A stretch of DNA of 38,167 nucleotides. Origin: Methylorubrum aminovorans (lineage in GTDB: Bacteria; Pseudomonadota; Alphaproteobacteria; Rhizobiales; Beijerinckiaceae). Under the pieces are notes generated by a model. That model was given only the letters and a program-made list of their open reading frames with translations, was not told where the DNA came from and made no database searches. The stretch spans positions 1 to 38,167 of the forward strand of contig NZ_BPRC01000036.1 in the NCBI RefSeq assembly GCF_022179725.1, read 5' to 3'. Position numbers and translations under genes: made by a program. This document shows, piece after piece, positions 6,618-16,171 of the stretch (the stretch's first letter is position 1; each line of letters opens with the position of its first letter).

Positions 6618-9050
6618 ATGACCACCATGAGGCTGACCGGTTACGCCGACAAATTTGGCGTGCATCCCGGCGATACAATTCAGTTTTACGTCAATTGCGA
6701 TGGTCCGTCCGAGTACAAGGTCGAGATCGTCCAAATGATCAACGGCGACACCAATCCGCGCGGGCCCGGCTACATCGACAAGCTGGTCGAGGCGGCGGTC
6801 AACGGCACCTATGCCGGCAAGAAGCAGATCATCCACGGCGGCTCCTACGGCTACGTGCCGGACGCGAAGCCCTTCCACGTCGAGAGCTTCACGCTCCAGT
6901 GCTGGATCTGGCCGACCGCGCCGAAAACGCATCCGCGCTACTGGAAGCACGGGCCGCAGGGACTCGTCACCAAGTGGTCGAACGAGTGCGGCTACGGTCT
7001 CTTCATCAACGAGGAGGGCTGCCTCGAACTGCGCATCAACGAGCACCGGATCACCACCGGCGTACCGATCCGCGACCATGCCTGGCATTTCTGCGCCGCG
7101 ACGTTAGACGCCGCCACCGGCCTCGTCACGCTGATCCACGAGCCGCAGGTCGTCTACGCCCTCGATCCCGAGATCGCCCCGGTCGAGGCGCGCCTGAAGG
7201 TCGCCATCGCCCACGCCCCCGTTCCCCTCGCGCTCGGCGCCTATGTCGAGCGGCTGGCGCCGGAGGATCCGCTCGCCGCCTCCTCGAAGCCGGCCGGCGT
7301 GATCTTTGCCGGCAAATATAACGGCAAGCTCGACAGCCCGCGCCTCTGCAACCGGGCGCTCTCGCGCGCCGAGATCGAGATGATGAAGGCCGGCGCTCAG
7401 CCCGGCCTGACCGAGCGGCGCAATGCCGGCCCCACCGGCAAGCTTTCCGAGTGCATCGTCGCCGCCTGGAATTTTTCCGTCGGCATCGACACGCTCATCT
7501 GTAAGGACGAGGGCCCTTACCGCTTCGACGCGACCCTGGTGAACTGCCCCAACCGCGGCATGACCGGCTACAACTGGTCGGGCCAGAACTTCGACTGGAA
7601 GCACGCGCCGCAGGAGTACGGCGCCATCAGCTTCCACGACGACGACGTGGACGACGCCCGCTGGTCTTGCGACTTCGCCTGGACCGTGCCGGAGACCGGC
7701 GTGAAGAGCCGCTTCTACGCCGCCAAGCTGACCACGCCTGAGGGCGACGAGGAGTTCATCCCGTTCTGGGTGGTGCCGCGCATCGGTCAGGAGACCGCCA
7801 AGATCGCGGTGATGGTGCCGACCATCAGCTACATGGCCTATGCCAACGAGCACGTCGCCTGCAACGCGGGCGGTGCGGAACTGTTCGTCTACCGCGTGCC
7901 GATCATGCAGCAGCAGAACATGTTCCTGTCCGAGCACCGCGAATACGGCGGCTCGATCTACGATACCCATACCGACGGCACCGGCATCTCGATCTCGTCG
8001 CGCCTGCGGCCGATCCTGTCGATCCGGCCGAAATACGACCACTTCCTCGCCCAGGCGCCGTGGCAATACCCCGCCGACCTCCACCTGATCTACTGGCTGG
8101 AGACGATGGGGTACGAGTACGACGTCTTCACCGACGAGGACATCACCTACGACGGGCTCGCCAGAATCGAGAACTACAACGTCATCATCACCGGCTCGCA
8201 TCCGGAGCACAATTCCGGCACCCAGCTCGACGCGCTCCACAACTACACTCAGCGCGGCGGCCGGCTGATGTATATGGGTGCCGACGCGTGGTACTGGGTC
8301 CACTCGTTCCACCCTGCCTACGAGAACAAGGGCCGCGGCGTCGTCACCGAGATGCGCCGCTGCGAATCCGGCATCCGCACCTGGCGGGCCGATCCGGGCG
8401 AGTACTACCACCAGGGCACGGGCGAACTCGGCGGGATGTGGCGTTTCCGCGGGCGCTACCTCCACTCGGTGGCCGGCGTCGGCATGTCGTCGGAAGGTTT
8501 CGACGTGTCGAGCTACTTCTCCCGCACGCCGGACAGCCTGGATCAGCGCGTCGCCTGGGCCTTCGAGGGCATCGACTACGACGAGAAGCTCGGCAATTTC
8601 GGTCTCGTCGGCGGCGGCGCGGCGGGTCTCGAACTCGACATCGTCGACACGATGCTGGGCTCGCCCCCGCACACCCTGACAGTGGCGACCTCGGCCGGGC
8701 GGCACACGGAGGCCTATCTCCTCGTGATGGAGGATTTTGGCTTCAACCAGCAGGGGCTCGACGGCACCACCCATCCGCGGGTGCGCGGCGACATCGCCTA
8801 TCACGAGACCCCGAACGGCGGCGCCTGCTTCGCCTTCTCCTCCATCGCCTATTGCGGCTCGCTGCCGTGGAACAACTGCGACAACAACATCTCGCGGCTG
8901 ACCAAGAACGTGCTCGACCGCTTCGCGATGGACGGGCCCCTGCCGGCCCCGCCGGACAGCGCGATCAAGCACCGCGGCCGGGCCGATTACGACCCGACCC
9001 CGATGGAGCATCGCAGCCGCAAGGAGCGCGGCGAGCCGCTGCCCGCCTGA
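6618..9050 (+). CDS. dmfA2: N,N-dimethylformamidase large (catalytic) subunit
   Basis: 810-residue cytoplasmic amidohydrolase; characterised large subunits are about 760 residues. The start at 6618 follows AAGGATTG; upstream in-frame codons are low-complexity read-through. The N-terminal 200 or so residues look like a LamG/jelly-roll domain (ESFTLQCWIWPT, WHFCAATLDAATG). The middle contains a class-I glutamine-amidotransferase-like region. From the described Paracoccus enzyme, iron is held by two Tyr and one Glu. Here the candidates are Tyr405/408 (SYMAYANEH), Tyr443/448 (EYGGSIYDTH) and Glu530 in the SHPEH motif, with His528 as the catalytic partner. The upstream importer would supply the amide. 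The pathway genes for dimethylamine oxidation are not in this window. Confidence 0.9.
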   Translation: MTTMRLTGYADKFGVHPGDTIQFYVNCDGPSEYKVEIVQMINGDTNPRGPGYIDKLVEAAVNGTYAGKKQIIHGGSYGYVPDAKPFHVESFTLQCWIWPTAPKTHPRYWKHGPQGLVTKWSNECGYGLFINEEGCLELRINEHRITTGVPIRDHAWHFCAATLDAATGLVTLIHEPQVVYALDPEIAPVEARLKVAIAHAPVPLALGAYVERLAPEDPLAASSKPAGVIFAGKYNGKLDSPRLCNRALSRAEIEMMKAGAQPGLTERRNAGPTGKLSECIVAAWNFSVGIDTLICKDEGPYRFDATLVNCPNRGMTGYNWSGQNFDWKHAPQEYGAISFHDDDVDDARWSCDFAWTVPETGVKSRFYAAKLTTPEGDEEFIPFWVVPRIGQETAKIAVMVPTISYMAYANEHVACNAGGAELFVYRVPIMQQQNMFLSEHREYGGSIYDTHTDGTGISISSRLRPILSIRPKYDHFLAQAPWQYPADLHLIYWLETMGYEYDVFTDEDITYDGLARIENYNVIITGSHPEHNSGTQLDALHNYTQRGGRLMYMGADAWYWVHSFHPAYENKGRGVVTEMRRCESGIRTWRADPGEYYHQGTGELGGMWRFRGRYLHSVAGVGMSSEGFDVSSYFSRTPDSLDQRVAWAFEGIDYDEKLGNFGLVGGGAAGLELDIVDTMLGSPPHTLTVATSAGRHTEAYLLVMEDFGFNQQGLDGTTHPRVRGDIAYHETPNGGACFAFSSIAYCGSLPWNNCDNNISRLTKNVLDRFAMDGPLPAPPDSAIKHRGRADYDPTPMEHRSRKERGEPLPA

Positions 9051-9059
9051 CCCCATGAT

Positions 9060-9075
9060 CCCCGCCACGGCGGGG
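9060..9075 (+). other. Short GC hairpin after dmfA2
   Basis: CCCCGC (9060-9065) and GCGGGG (9070-9075) form a 6-bp stem with a 4-base loop, 10 bases after the dmfA2 stop. No T-run follows. Confidence 0.4.
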
Positions 9076-9118
9076 ACCGCTCCGACGCTCCGTCCTTGCC
9101 CTCCTCGGGCGGAGCCCC

Positions 9119-9158
9119 GGTGGCAGCGCCCGTCAGCCCCCGAAGGTGCGCTGCCACC
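9119..9158 (+). terminator. Strong hairpin between dmfA2 and the Rieske-like gene
   Basis: GGTGGCAGCGC (9119-9129) pairs perfectly with GCGCTGCCACC (9148-9158) across an 18-base loop. It may partly terminate dmfA mRNA or protect its 3' end. It lacks a U-tract, and the next gene starts 33 bases later with its own ribosome site. Confidence 0.45.
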
Positions 9159-9190
9159 GACCCTTTCCCGGCTCAGAGTGAGAGGAGTTC

Positions 9191-10291
9191 ATGGCCCTCG
9201 CCGTCGCCTCGGCCGGCTTCGTGCCGGACCGCCCCGATCTCGGCCACCGCGCCGAAGGGTTCGACCTCGCCAACCCCGCCTTCTTCGCCGACAGCCTCGA
9301 TCCAGGGGCGCCGCGCCTGCTGCCGCCGGCCGCCTACCGGGCGCTCGCCTTCGCCGAGCTGGAGGACGACGCGGTCTGGACCCGTTCCTGGCTCGCCATC
9401 GGCCTCGGCGCCGAGATTCCCTCGCCCGGCGATCTCCTGCCCTTCACCGCCGGTCATCACGGCCTCCATGTCCAGCGCGAGCCCGACGGCGGTCTCGTCG
9501 GGCGCTTCAACAAGGCCCAGCACGGCGGCTGCCGCGCGGTGCCGCTGCAATGCCGCACCGGCACGAAGACCCGCTGCTCCTTCACCGCCTGCGGCTACAG
9601 CCGCGACGGGGCCGTGCTGCCGGCCGGCCCCGACGGGCCGACACCGGCGATGCACCAGTATCTCGGCCTGCGCCCGGAGCGGCTGCTGCCGGTCGCCGTC
9701 CGTGCCTGGGGGCCGTTGGTGCGGATCAACCTCGATCCCGCGGCCGCCCCGCCCGAACCGCCGCGTGAGGGCCTGACCGCGCTGACTGGCGAGACCCGGT
9801 GGGCGGAGTTCTCCGCCAACTGGAAACTTGCGATGCAGGCCCTGGCCGAGGGCGAGCCCTTGGCGGAGGCTTCGGACAGCCTGCGCCTGACCGGACGCCT
9901 CGCGACCGGAGAGCTTGCGACGATCGCCGTCTACTTCCCGAACCTCGTCCTGATCGCGGGGCGGGCTGAGACCTGCGCGGTGATGCTCCAGCCGACGGCG
10001 CTGGGGCAGACGCTGCTGCGGATCGGGCTGCTCGGCTCGGGCGACGCGGAACCGGCCGCTGCCGCTCCGGGGCGAATGTCTTGGGATGCGTGGCTTGCCG
10101 AGATCGCTGCCCGGATGGCGCCGGCCGTCGCCACGCAGGCGGCGCTCACCGGCCCGGAGGCGGACGACCCTCGTCCAACGAACGCAGCCGGTCTCTGGCT
10201 GCAGCGAAACATCGCCGCCCGCGTGCTGGCGCGGCCGGCCGCCACGGAGACCCAGCCCCTCTACGCCACGGCCCAGGGCCGCGGCTGCTGA
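9191..10291 (+). CDS. Degenerate Rieske oxygenase alpha-subunit-like protein (metal ligands lost)
   Basis: 366 residues. The fold order resembles a ring-hydroxylating/choline monooxygenase alpha subunit: an N-terminal entry segment (AFAELEDDAVWTRSWLAIGLG), a Rieske-like domain (about 75-140) and a C-terminal half with an ANWKLAMQ segment and VYFPNLVLI. The Rieske pattern C-x-H-x17-C-x2-H is present in spacing but reads A109-x-H111-x17-C129-x2-T132, so one Cys and one His are missing. After ANWKLAMQ the His/Asp residues that bind mononuclear iron in the family are also absent. Extra Cys occur at 114, 121 and 134. It is probably not an oxygenase; a structural or regulatory role in the dmf locus is a guess. 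The ATG follows GAGAGGAG. Confidence 0.6.
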   Translation: MALAVASAGFVPDRPDLGHRAEGFDLANPAFFADSLDPGAPRLLPPAAYRALAFAELEDDAVWTRSWLAIGLGAEIPSPGDLLPFTAGHHGLHVQREPDGGLVGRFNKAQHGGCRAVPLQCRTGTKTRCSFTACGYSRDGAVLPAGPDGPTPAMHQYLGLRPERLLPVAVRAWGPLVRINLDPAAAPPEPPREGLTALTGETRWAEFSANWKLAMQALAEGEPLAEASDSLRLTGRLATGELATIAVYFPNLVLIAGRAETCAVMLQPTALGQTLLRIGLLGSGDAEPAAAAPGRMSWDAWLAEIAARMAPAVATQAALTGPEADDPRPTNAAGLWLQRNIAARVLARPAATETQPLYATAQGRGC

Positions 10292-10308
10292 TTTTTTGGG
10301 AGATGTCG

Positions 10309-10986
10309 ATGAGTCTAGCCCAGCCTCTCGTCCCCGCGCCGGTCCTCGCCGACGGCGTCGCGGCCTTCGAAGCCCACGCCTACGACCGGGCGCTCGCCGT
10401 GTTCCGGCCGCTCGCCGAGGCGGGTAATCCGGAGGCGCAGGCGTGGCTCGGCGCGCTCCATGCCGGCGGGACCGGCGTGCCCGCCTCGCTGACCAAGGCC
10501 TTCGAATGGTATCGCCGCGCCGCCGAGCAGGGCCACGGCCCGGCCGCAACCAATGTCGGCGCGATGCTGGCCATGGGCCAGGGCGTGGCGCAGGACCGGG
10601 CCGAGGGCGCGCGCTGGCTGGAGCGGGCCGCCGCCGGCGGCGACGTGATGGCCGCCTACAACCTCGCCACCCTGCTGGCGAAGGGCGACGGGTTGTCCGC
10701 CGATCCCGCTCGCGCCGCTGCCCTCTACCGTAGCGCGGCGGAAGCCGGGCACTACCCGTCCCAGGCCCGGCTCGGCCATCTCTACGCCCAGGGCATCGGG
10801 GTGGAGCGCGACCGGGTCGAGGCCTTCGCCTGGCTCTCGCTCGCCGCCGGTCACGGCGTCGGCACGGCGCTCAACGCGCTGGAGGAGGTGATCCGGGAGA
10901 TGTCGGCCGAGGAGAAGCGCGAGGGCGCCGCCCGGGCGCAGGCGCGCCGAAGCGAGCCCGGCCGCATTGCCCCGATCCCCGCGTGA
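10309..10986 (+). CDS. Sel1-repeat (TPR-like) protein
   Basis: 225 residues with four or five Sel1-like helical repeats (for example AQAWLGALHAGGTGVPAS, AATNVGAMLAMGQGVAQD, AAYNLATLLAKGDGLSAD, SQARLGHLYAQGIGVERD), each followed by an A-xx-W/LYRRAA-type helix. These solenoids mediate protein-protein contacts. No signal peptide is evident, so it is probably cytoplasmic. The start at 10309 has GGGAG at 6 bases; another ATG at 10303 is in frame but touches the ribosome site. It begins 17 bases after the Rieske-like gene and is likely co-transcribed. Its partner is unknown. Confidence 0.75.
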   Translation: MSLAQPLVPAPVLADGVAAFEAHAYDRALAVFRPLAEAGNPEAQAWLGALHAGGTGVPASLTKAFEWYRRAAEQGHGPAATNVGAMLAMGQGVAQDRAEGARWLERAAAGGDVMAAYNLATLLAKGDGLSADPARAAALYRSAAEAGHYPSQARLGHLYAQGIGVERDRVEAFAWLSLAAGHGVGTALNALEEVIREMSAEEKREGAARAQARRSEPGRIAPIPA

Positions 10987-10996
10987 GGCGCCGCCG

Positions 10997-11323
10997 ATGA
11001 CCGCCTACAGCGTGCAGCAGATCAAGTTCGAGTTCATCAGCTACGTGAAGGAGTTCGGCGCCGATTTCTCCGCGTGGTCGGTGGGCGTGGCCGAGGACGC
11101 GCCCGCTGCGCTGTTTCATGAGCACGGGGTCGATGAGGCCCGCGACATCTGGCTGTGGAAGCCGGCGGTCTCGCCCGCCGCCGCGGCGATGGTGCGCGAC
11201 TGGATCTGCGGGCGCCAGGGCGCCACCGCGCTGGTGGGGGAAGGGCGCCAGGTGTTTCTGTTCCGGCGCGGGTCGGTGGCGGCATCCGGAGTCGAGGGGA
11301 CGGCCGGAACCCGGTTCGCGTGA
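10997..11323 (+). CDS. Small uncharacterised protein
   Basis: 108 residues, soluble, starting 10 bases after the Sel1-repeat gene and therefore probably the last gene of the same operon. Recognisable text includes IKFEFISYVKEFGADFSAWSVGVAEDAP, an FHEHGVDEARDIWLWKP segment and WICGRQGATALVGEGRQVFLFRRG. I do not recognise a named family. No membrane segment, signal or metal motif is seen. The last 15 or so residues are low complexity. Confidence 0.6.
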   Translation: MTAYSVQQIKFEFISYVKEFGADFSAWSVGVAEDAPAALFHEHGVDEARDIWLWKPAVSPAAAAMVRDWICGRQGATALVGEGRQVFLFRRGSVAASGVEGTAGTRFA

Positions 11324-11374
11324 GCGCATGATGCGGCGTCCGGTTGATGGCCGCGGTCCCGCCGCTCCCGTCCT

Positions 11375-11405
11375 CGAGGGGACGCGCAGCGGAACCCGGG
11401 ATCCT
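11375..11405. repeat. Intergenic repeat unit, copy 1
   Basis: The 18-base string CGCGCAGCGGAACCCGGG (11383-11400) occurs exactly again at 19285-19302. Both copies lie outside genes and past the end of an operon. CCGC-GCA-GCGG-like and flanking GG-rich arms give the unit hairpin potential, most clearly in copy 2. Confidence 0.5.
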
Positions 11406-11446
11406 CCCGTTCGGAGCCGGGCCCGAGCGCTATCGCCGAAGCGGGG

Positions 11447-12844
11447 TCAGGTCCGCAGAACTTTGCCCGGATTGAGCAGGCCGTCCGCGTCGAGGGCCCG
11501 CTTCAGACGATGCGCCAGAGCCATCTCCTCGGGCCGGCGGCGGTGCGCCAGTTCGTCGACACGGTACTGGCCGATGCCGTGCTCGGCGGAGATGCTGCCC
11601 GCGAACCGGTCGACCACGTCGTGCACCAGACGGTTGATCGCGGCGCCGTCATGCTCGGCCCCGATCAGCACGTTGTAGTGCAGGTTGCCGTCGCCCATGT
11701 GGCCGAACACGTTCGGGACGGTGCCGGGCGCGCCCTCGGCCAGCGCCCGGTCGGCGGCCTCCAGAAAGGCGGGGATCGCTGGGATCGGCACCGAGACGTC
11801 GTGCTTGACCGACTTGCCCTGGTGCGCCTCGCATTCGGTGATGCGCTCGCGCAAGGACCAGAGGCCGGCGGCCTGCGCCTTCGATTCGGCCAGCACGCCA
11901 TCCAGGGCATCGCCCCGCTCCAGAACCTCGCCGAGCGTACCCTCAACCGCGTCCCGGAGACCCGAGAGGCTCGATCCCGCCTCGAGCAGGATGCACCAAG
12001 GCGAGGGGGAGAGCGGGCTCGCCATGTCGGCATGGCGCTCCAGCAGCTCGAAGGAGCAGCGCGAGATCAATTCGAAGGCCTGGATCGTGTCGCCGAGGTC
12101 GTCCTGCGCGGCGGCCAGCACCCGCAGCGCCGCCTCCGGATCCGGCACCGCCAGCAGGGCGGTCTCGGTGTGACGCGGGCGGGGCACGAGGCGCAGCACC
12201 GCGGCGGTGACGATCCCGAGCGTTCCCTCGCTGCCGATGAAGAGCTGCTTCCAGTCGTAGCCGGCATTGTCCTTGCGCAGGGCGCGCAGGCCGTCGACGA
12301 CGCTGCCGTCGGCGAGCACGACTTCGAGACCGAGGACGAGGTTGCGGGTCATGCCGTAGCGCAACACGTTGATGCCGCCGGAATTGGTGGCGATCATGCC
12401 GCCGATCATCGCCGAGCCTTCCGCGGCGTAGCTCACCGGGAACAGCCGCCCGGCGGCCTCCGCTGCGGCCTGCGCCGCCTGTACGACGCAGCCCGCCTCG
12501 ACTTCCAGGGTGAGGCCGACCGGATCGACCGCGCGGATCGCGTTCATCCGTGCGAGCGAGAGCACGATCTGGCGCCCCGAGGCGTCGGGGGTGGCCCCGC
12601 CCGCGAGCCCGGTATGGCCGCCCTGGGGCACCAGCGCGACGCCCGCCTCGCGGCACAGGCCGACGATGGCGGCGACCTGCTCCGTGCTCGCCGGCCGCGC
12701 AACCGCGGCGGCCCGGCCCGGGAACAGGCGGCGCCAGTCGATGGCGAAGGGGGCGCAATCGGCCTCGTCCGTCAGCAGGCCGCCCGGCCCCAGCCGTGCA
12801 TCGAGCCGGGCGAGGAAGTCGGAGGGAAGTCCGGTCGCGCTCAT
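11447..12844 (-). CDS. FAD-linked D-2-hydroxyacid dehydrogenase (probable D-2-hydroxyglutarate dehydrogenase)
   Basis: 465 residues. It has an N-terminal PCMH-type FAD-binding domain (PQGGHTGLAGGATPD at about 78-92, GSEGTLGIVTAAVLRLVP near 210-227) and a C-terminal GlcD/D-lactate dehydrogenase-type domain with the metal-site strings HMGDGNLHYNV and SAEHGIGQYR. This architecture fits D-lactate, glycolate or D-2-hydroxyglutarate oxidation to the 2-oxoacid. It starts 17 bases after serA behind AAGGA, in the same operon. SerA side-activity makes D-2-hydroxyglutarate, and serA plus D2HG dehydrogenase is an established functional pair in Pseudomonas, so D2HG is the favoured substrate by context. 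Confidence 0.85.
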   Translation of the reverse strand: MSATGLPSDFLARLDARLGPGGLLTDEADCAPFAIDWRRLFPGRAAAVARPASTEQVAAIVGLCREAGVALVPQGGHTGLAGGATPDASGRQIVLSLARMNAIRAVDPVGLTLEVEAGCVVQAAQAAAEAAGRLFPVSYAAEGSAMIGGMIATNSGGINVLRYGMTRNLVLGLEVVLADGSVVDGLRALRKDNAGYDWKQLFIGSEGTLGIVTAAVLRLVPRPRHTETALLAVPDPEAALRVLAAAQDDLGDTIQAFELISRCSFELLERHADMASPLSPSPWCILLEAGSSLSGLRDAVEGTLGEVLERGDALDGVLAESKAQAAGLWSLRERITECEAHQGKSVKHDVSVPIPAIPAFLEAADRALAEGAPGTVPNVFGHMGDGNLHYNVLIGAEHDGAAINRLVHDVVDRFAGSISAEHGIGQYRVDELAHRRRPEEMALAHRLKRALDADGLLNPGKVLRT

Positions 12845-12861
12845 GGCTTACTAAGGATCCT

Positions 12862-14112
12862 TCAGGCGATCCGCGCCTGGATCAGACGGGTGCGCACCGT
12901 GCCCTCGATGGCGTCGAGCTCGGCGAGGATGCCGGCCCGGTCGGCGGGGGCGGCATCGGCCTCCACCACCACGTAGCCCAACTCGCCCTCGGTCTGAAGG
13001 TACTGGGATGCGATGTTGACGTCGCGCCGGGCGAAGGCCTGGTTGATGTGGCCGAGCACGCCGGGGACGTTCCGGTGCACGTGCAGGAAGCGCACGCCGC
13101 CGAGCCGCGGCGGGATCTGCACCTGCGGGAAGTTAACGGCACCCAGCGTCGAGCCGGTCTCGACGTAGTCGACGAGCTTGCGCGCGACCTCCGAACCGAT
13201 GCGGTCCTGCGCCTCCTCCGTCGAGCCGCCGATATGCGGCGTGAGGATCACGTTCGGGATGCCCTGCAGCGGCGAGACGAAGCGCTCGTCGTTGGAGCGC
13301 GGCTCGACGGGGAACACGTCGACCGCCGCACCCCGCAGGCGGCCCTGCCTGAGGGCGTCGGCGAGCGCGTCGAGATCGACCACGGTGCCGCGGCTGTTGT
13401 TGATGAGGTAGGCGCCGGGCTTCATCTTCCCGATGCGCTCGGCGCTCATCAGGCCGTGGGTGAGCGGCGTCTCCGGCACGTGCAGGCTCACCACGTCGCT
13501 GACCGCGAGCAGGTCGTCGAGGCTGTCGGCGGGCTCGGTATTGCCGTGGCGCAGTCGGTCGGTGAGATCGAAGAAGATCACCCGCATGCCCATCGCCTCG
13601 GCGAGGTTCGAGAGCTGCGCGCCGATATTGCCGTAGCCGACGATGCCGAGGGTCTTGCCGCGGACCTCGTAGGAATGCTCCGCCGACTTGTCCCAGCCGC
13701 CGGAATGGGCCGCCTCGGAACGAGAGGGGATGCGCCGAAGCAGCATCACGATCTCGCCGATCGTCAGTTCGGCGACGCTGCGGGTGTTCGAGAAGGGCGC
13801 GTTGAAGACCGGGATGCCGCGGGCGCGGGCCGCGTCGAGATCGACCTGATTGGTGCCGACGCTGAAGCAGCCGACCGCGACGAGGGCCGGGGCGGCGTCG
13901 AGCAGGCCCGCCGTCACCTGCGTGCGCGAACGAATGCCGAGGACGTGGGTGCCCGCCAGCGCCTCGGCATCCGCTGAGCCCACGGCGCGCGGCAGACGCC
14001 GCACGTCGCGGATGCCGGCCCGCGCGAGAACCTCCAGCGCCGACGGCGCGATGTTCTCGGCCAGGATGATGTTGACCTGATCCTGGAGCGTGAAGCTGTC
14101 TCTGGCCGGCAT
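12862..14112 (-). CDS. serA: D-3-phosphoglycerate dehydrogenase
   Basis: 416 residues, matching the E. coli-type SerA (about 410) with its single C-terminal ACT domain. It catalyses the NAD-dependent first step of serine synthesis. Visible features are FNAPFSNTRSVAELTIGE, the NAD-binding GIVGYGNIGAQLSNLAE, the catalytic Arg region INNSRGTVVDLDAL, the Glu region and His in LTPHIGGSTEEAQ, and the regulatory ACT segment (LHVHRNVPGVLGHINQAF), where serine inhibits in the family. AGGTGA 4 bases upstream favours 14112; an ATG at 14133 is in frame without a good ribosome site. It leads a two-gene operon with the FAD dehydrogenase. Confidence 0.93.
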   Translation of the reverse strand: MPARDSFTLQDQVNIILAENIAPSALEVLARAGIRDVRRLPRAVGSADAEALAGTHVLGIRSRTQVTAGLLDAAPALVAVGCFSVGTNQVDLDAARARGIPVFNAPFSNTRSVAELTIGEIVMLLRRIPSRSEAAHSGGWDKSAEHSYEVRGKTLGIVGYGNIGAQLSNLAEAMGMRVIFFDLTDRLRHGNTEPADSLDDLLAVSDVVSLHVPETPLTHGLMSAERIGKMKPGAYLINNSRGTVVDLDALADALRQGRLRGAAVDVFPVEPRSNDERFVSPLQGIPNVILTPHIGGSTEEAQDRIGSEVARKLVDYVETGSTLGAVNFPQVQIPPRLGGVRFLHVHRNVPGVLGHINQAFARRDVNIASQYLQTEGELGYVVVEADAAPADRAGILAELDAIEGTVRTRLIQARIA

Positions 14113-14354
14113 GGGGTCACCTGCGCCTGTCATCGGAAAGGGCCCGCCATACAGGAATGTTGCGATGCGGCAATCGGGGGCGGCCCGTCTTCGGCGACGA
14201 TCGGCGCGATTCGTGACGCGGTCGGCCCGGCCTCCTCGTCCGATCCCTCGGCGGCTCTTCCTGGGCTCTCGCCGACACCGCGGGCTGTGGCTAATAACGG
14301 CGGCGGTGCGGCCGGCACGGGGGTGAGGCGGCGGCCCGAACCGAAGGGGGCTCC

Positions 14355-16052
<1,698 letters not shown>

Positions 16053-16103
16053 GACCCATCGATGATGACACATGGTCGATGGCCCGCGCGACGGCGCGGC
16101 GGC

Positions 16104-16150
16104 GGGCGTCCGCCGGACGCATGGAGCCCGACCATCGGTCGGGTTCCATG
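16104..16150 (+). other. Two tandem hairpins between hscC and the J-like gene
   Basis: GCGTCC/GGACGC (16106-16120, 3-base loop) is followed at once by a 13-bp stem, ATGGAGCCCGACC (16121-16133) with GGTCGGGTTCCAT (16137-16149), over a 3-base loop with a single G-U pair. They lie 54-97 bases after hscC and just before the downstream start, so they could tune the chaperone to co-chaperone ratio. Confidence 0.5.
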
Positions 16151-16171
16151 CCACTTGGTATGGAACCAGCC

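Noticed and set aside
7104..9068. 654-codon open frame antisense to dmfA2
   Set aside because: Shadow of the real gene; no recognisable motifs or ribosome site.
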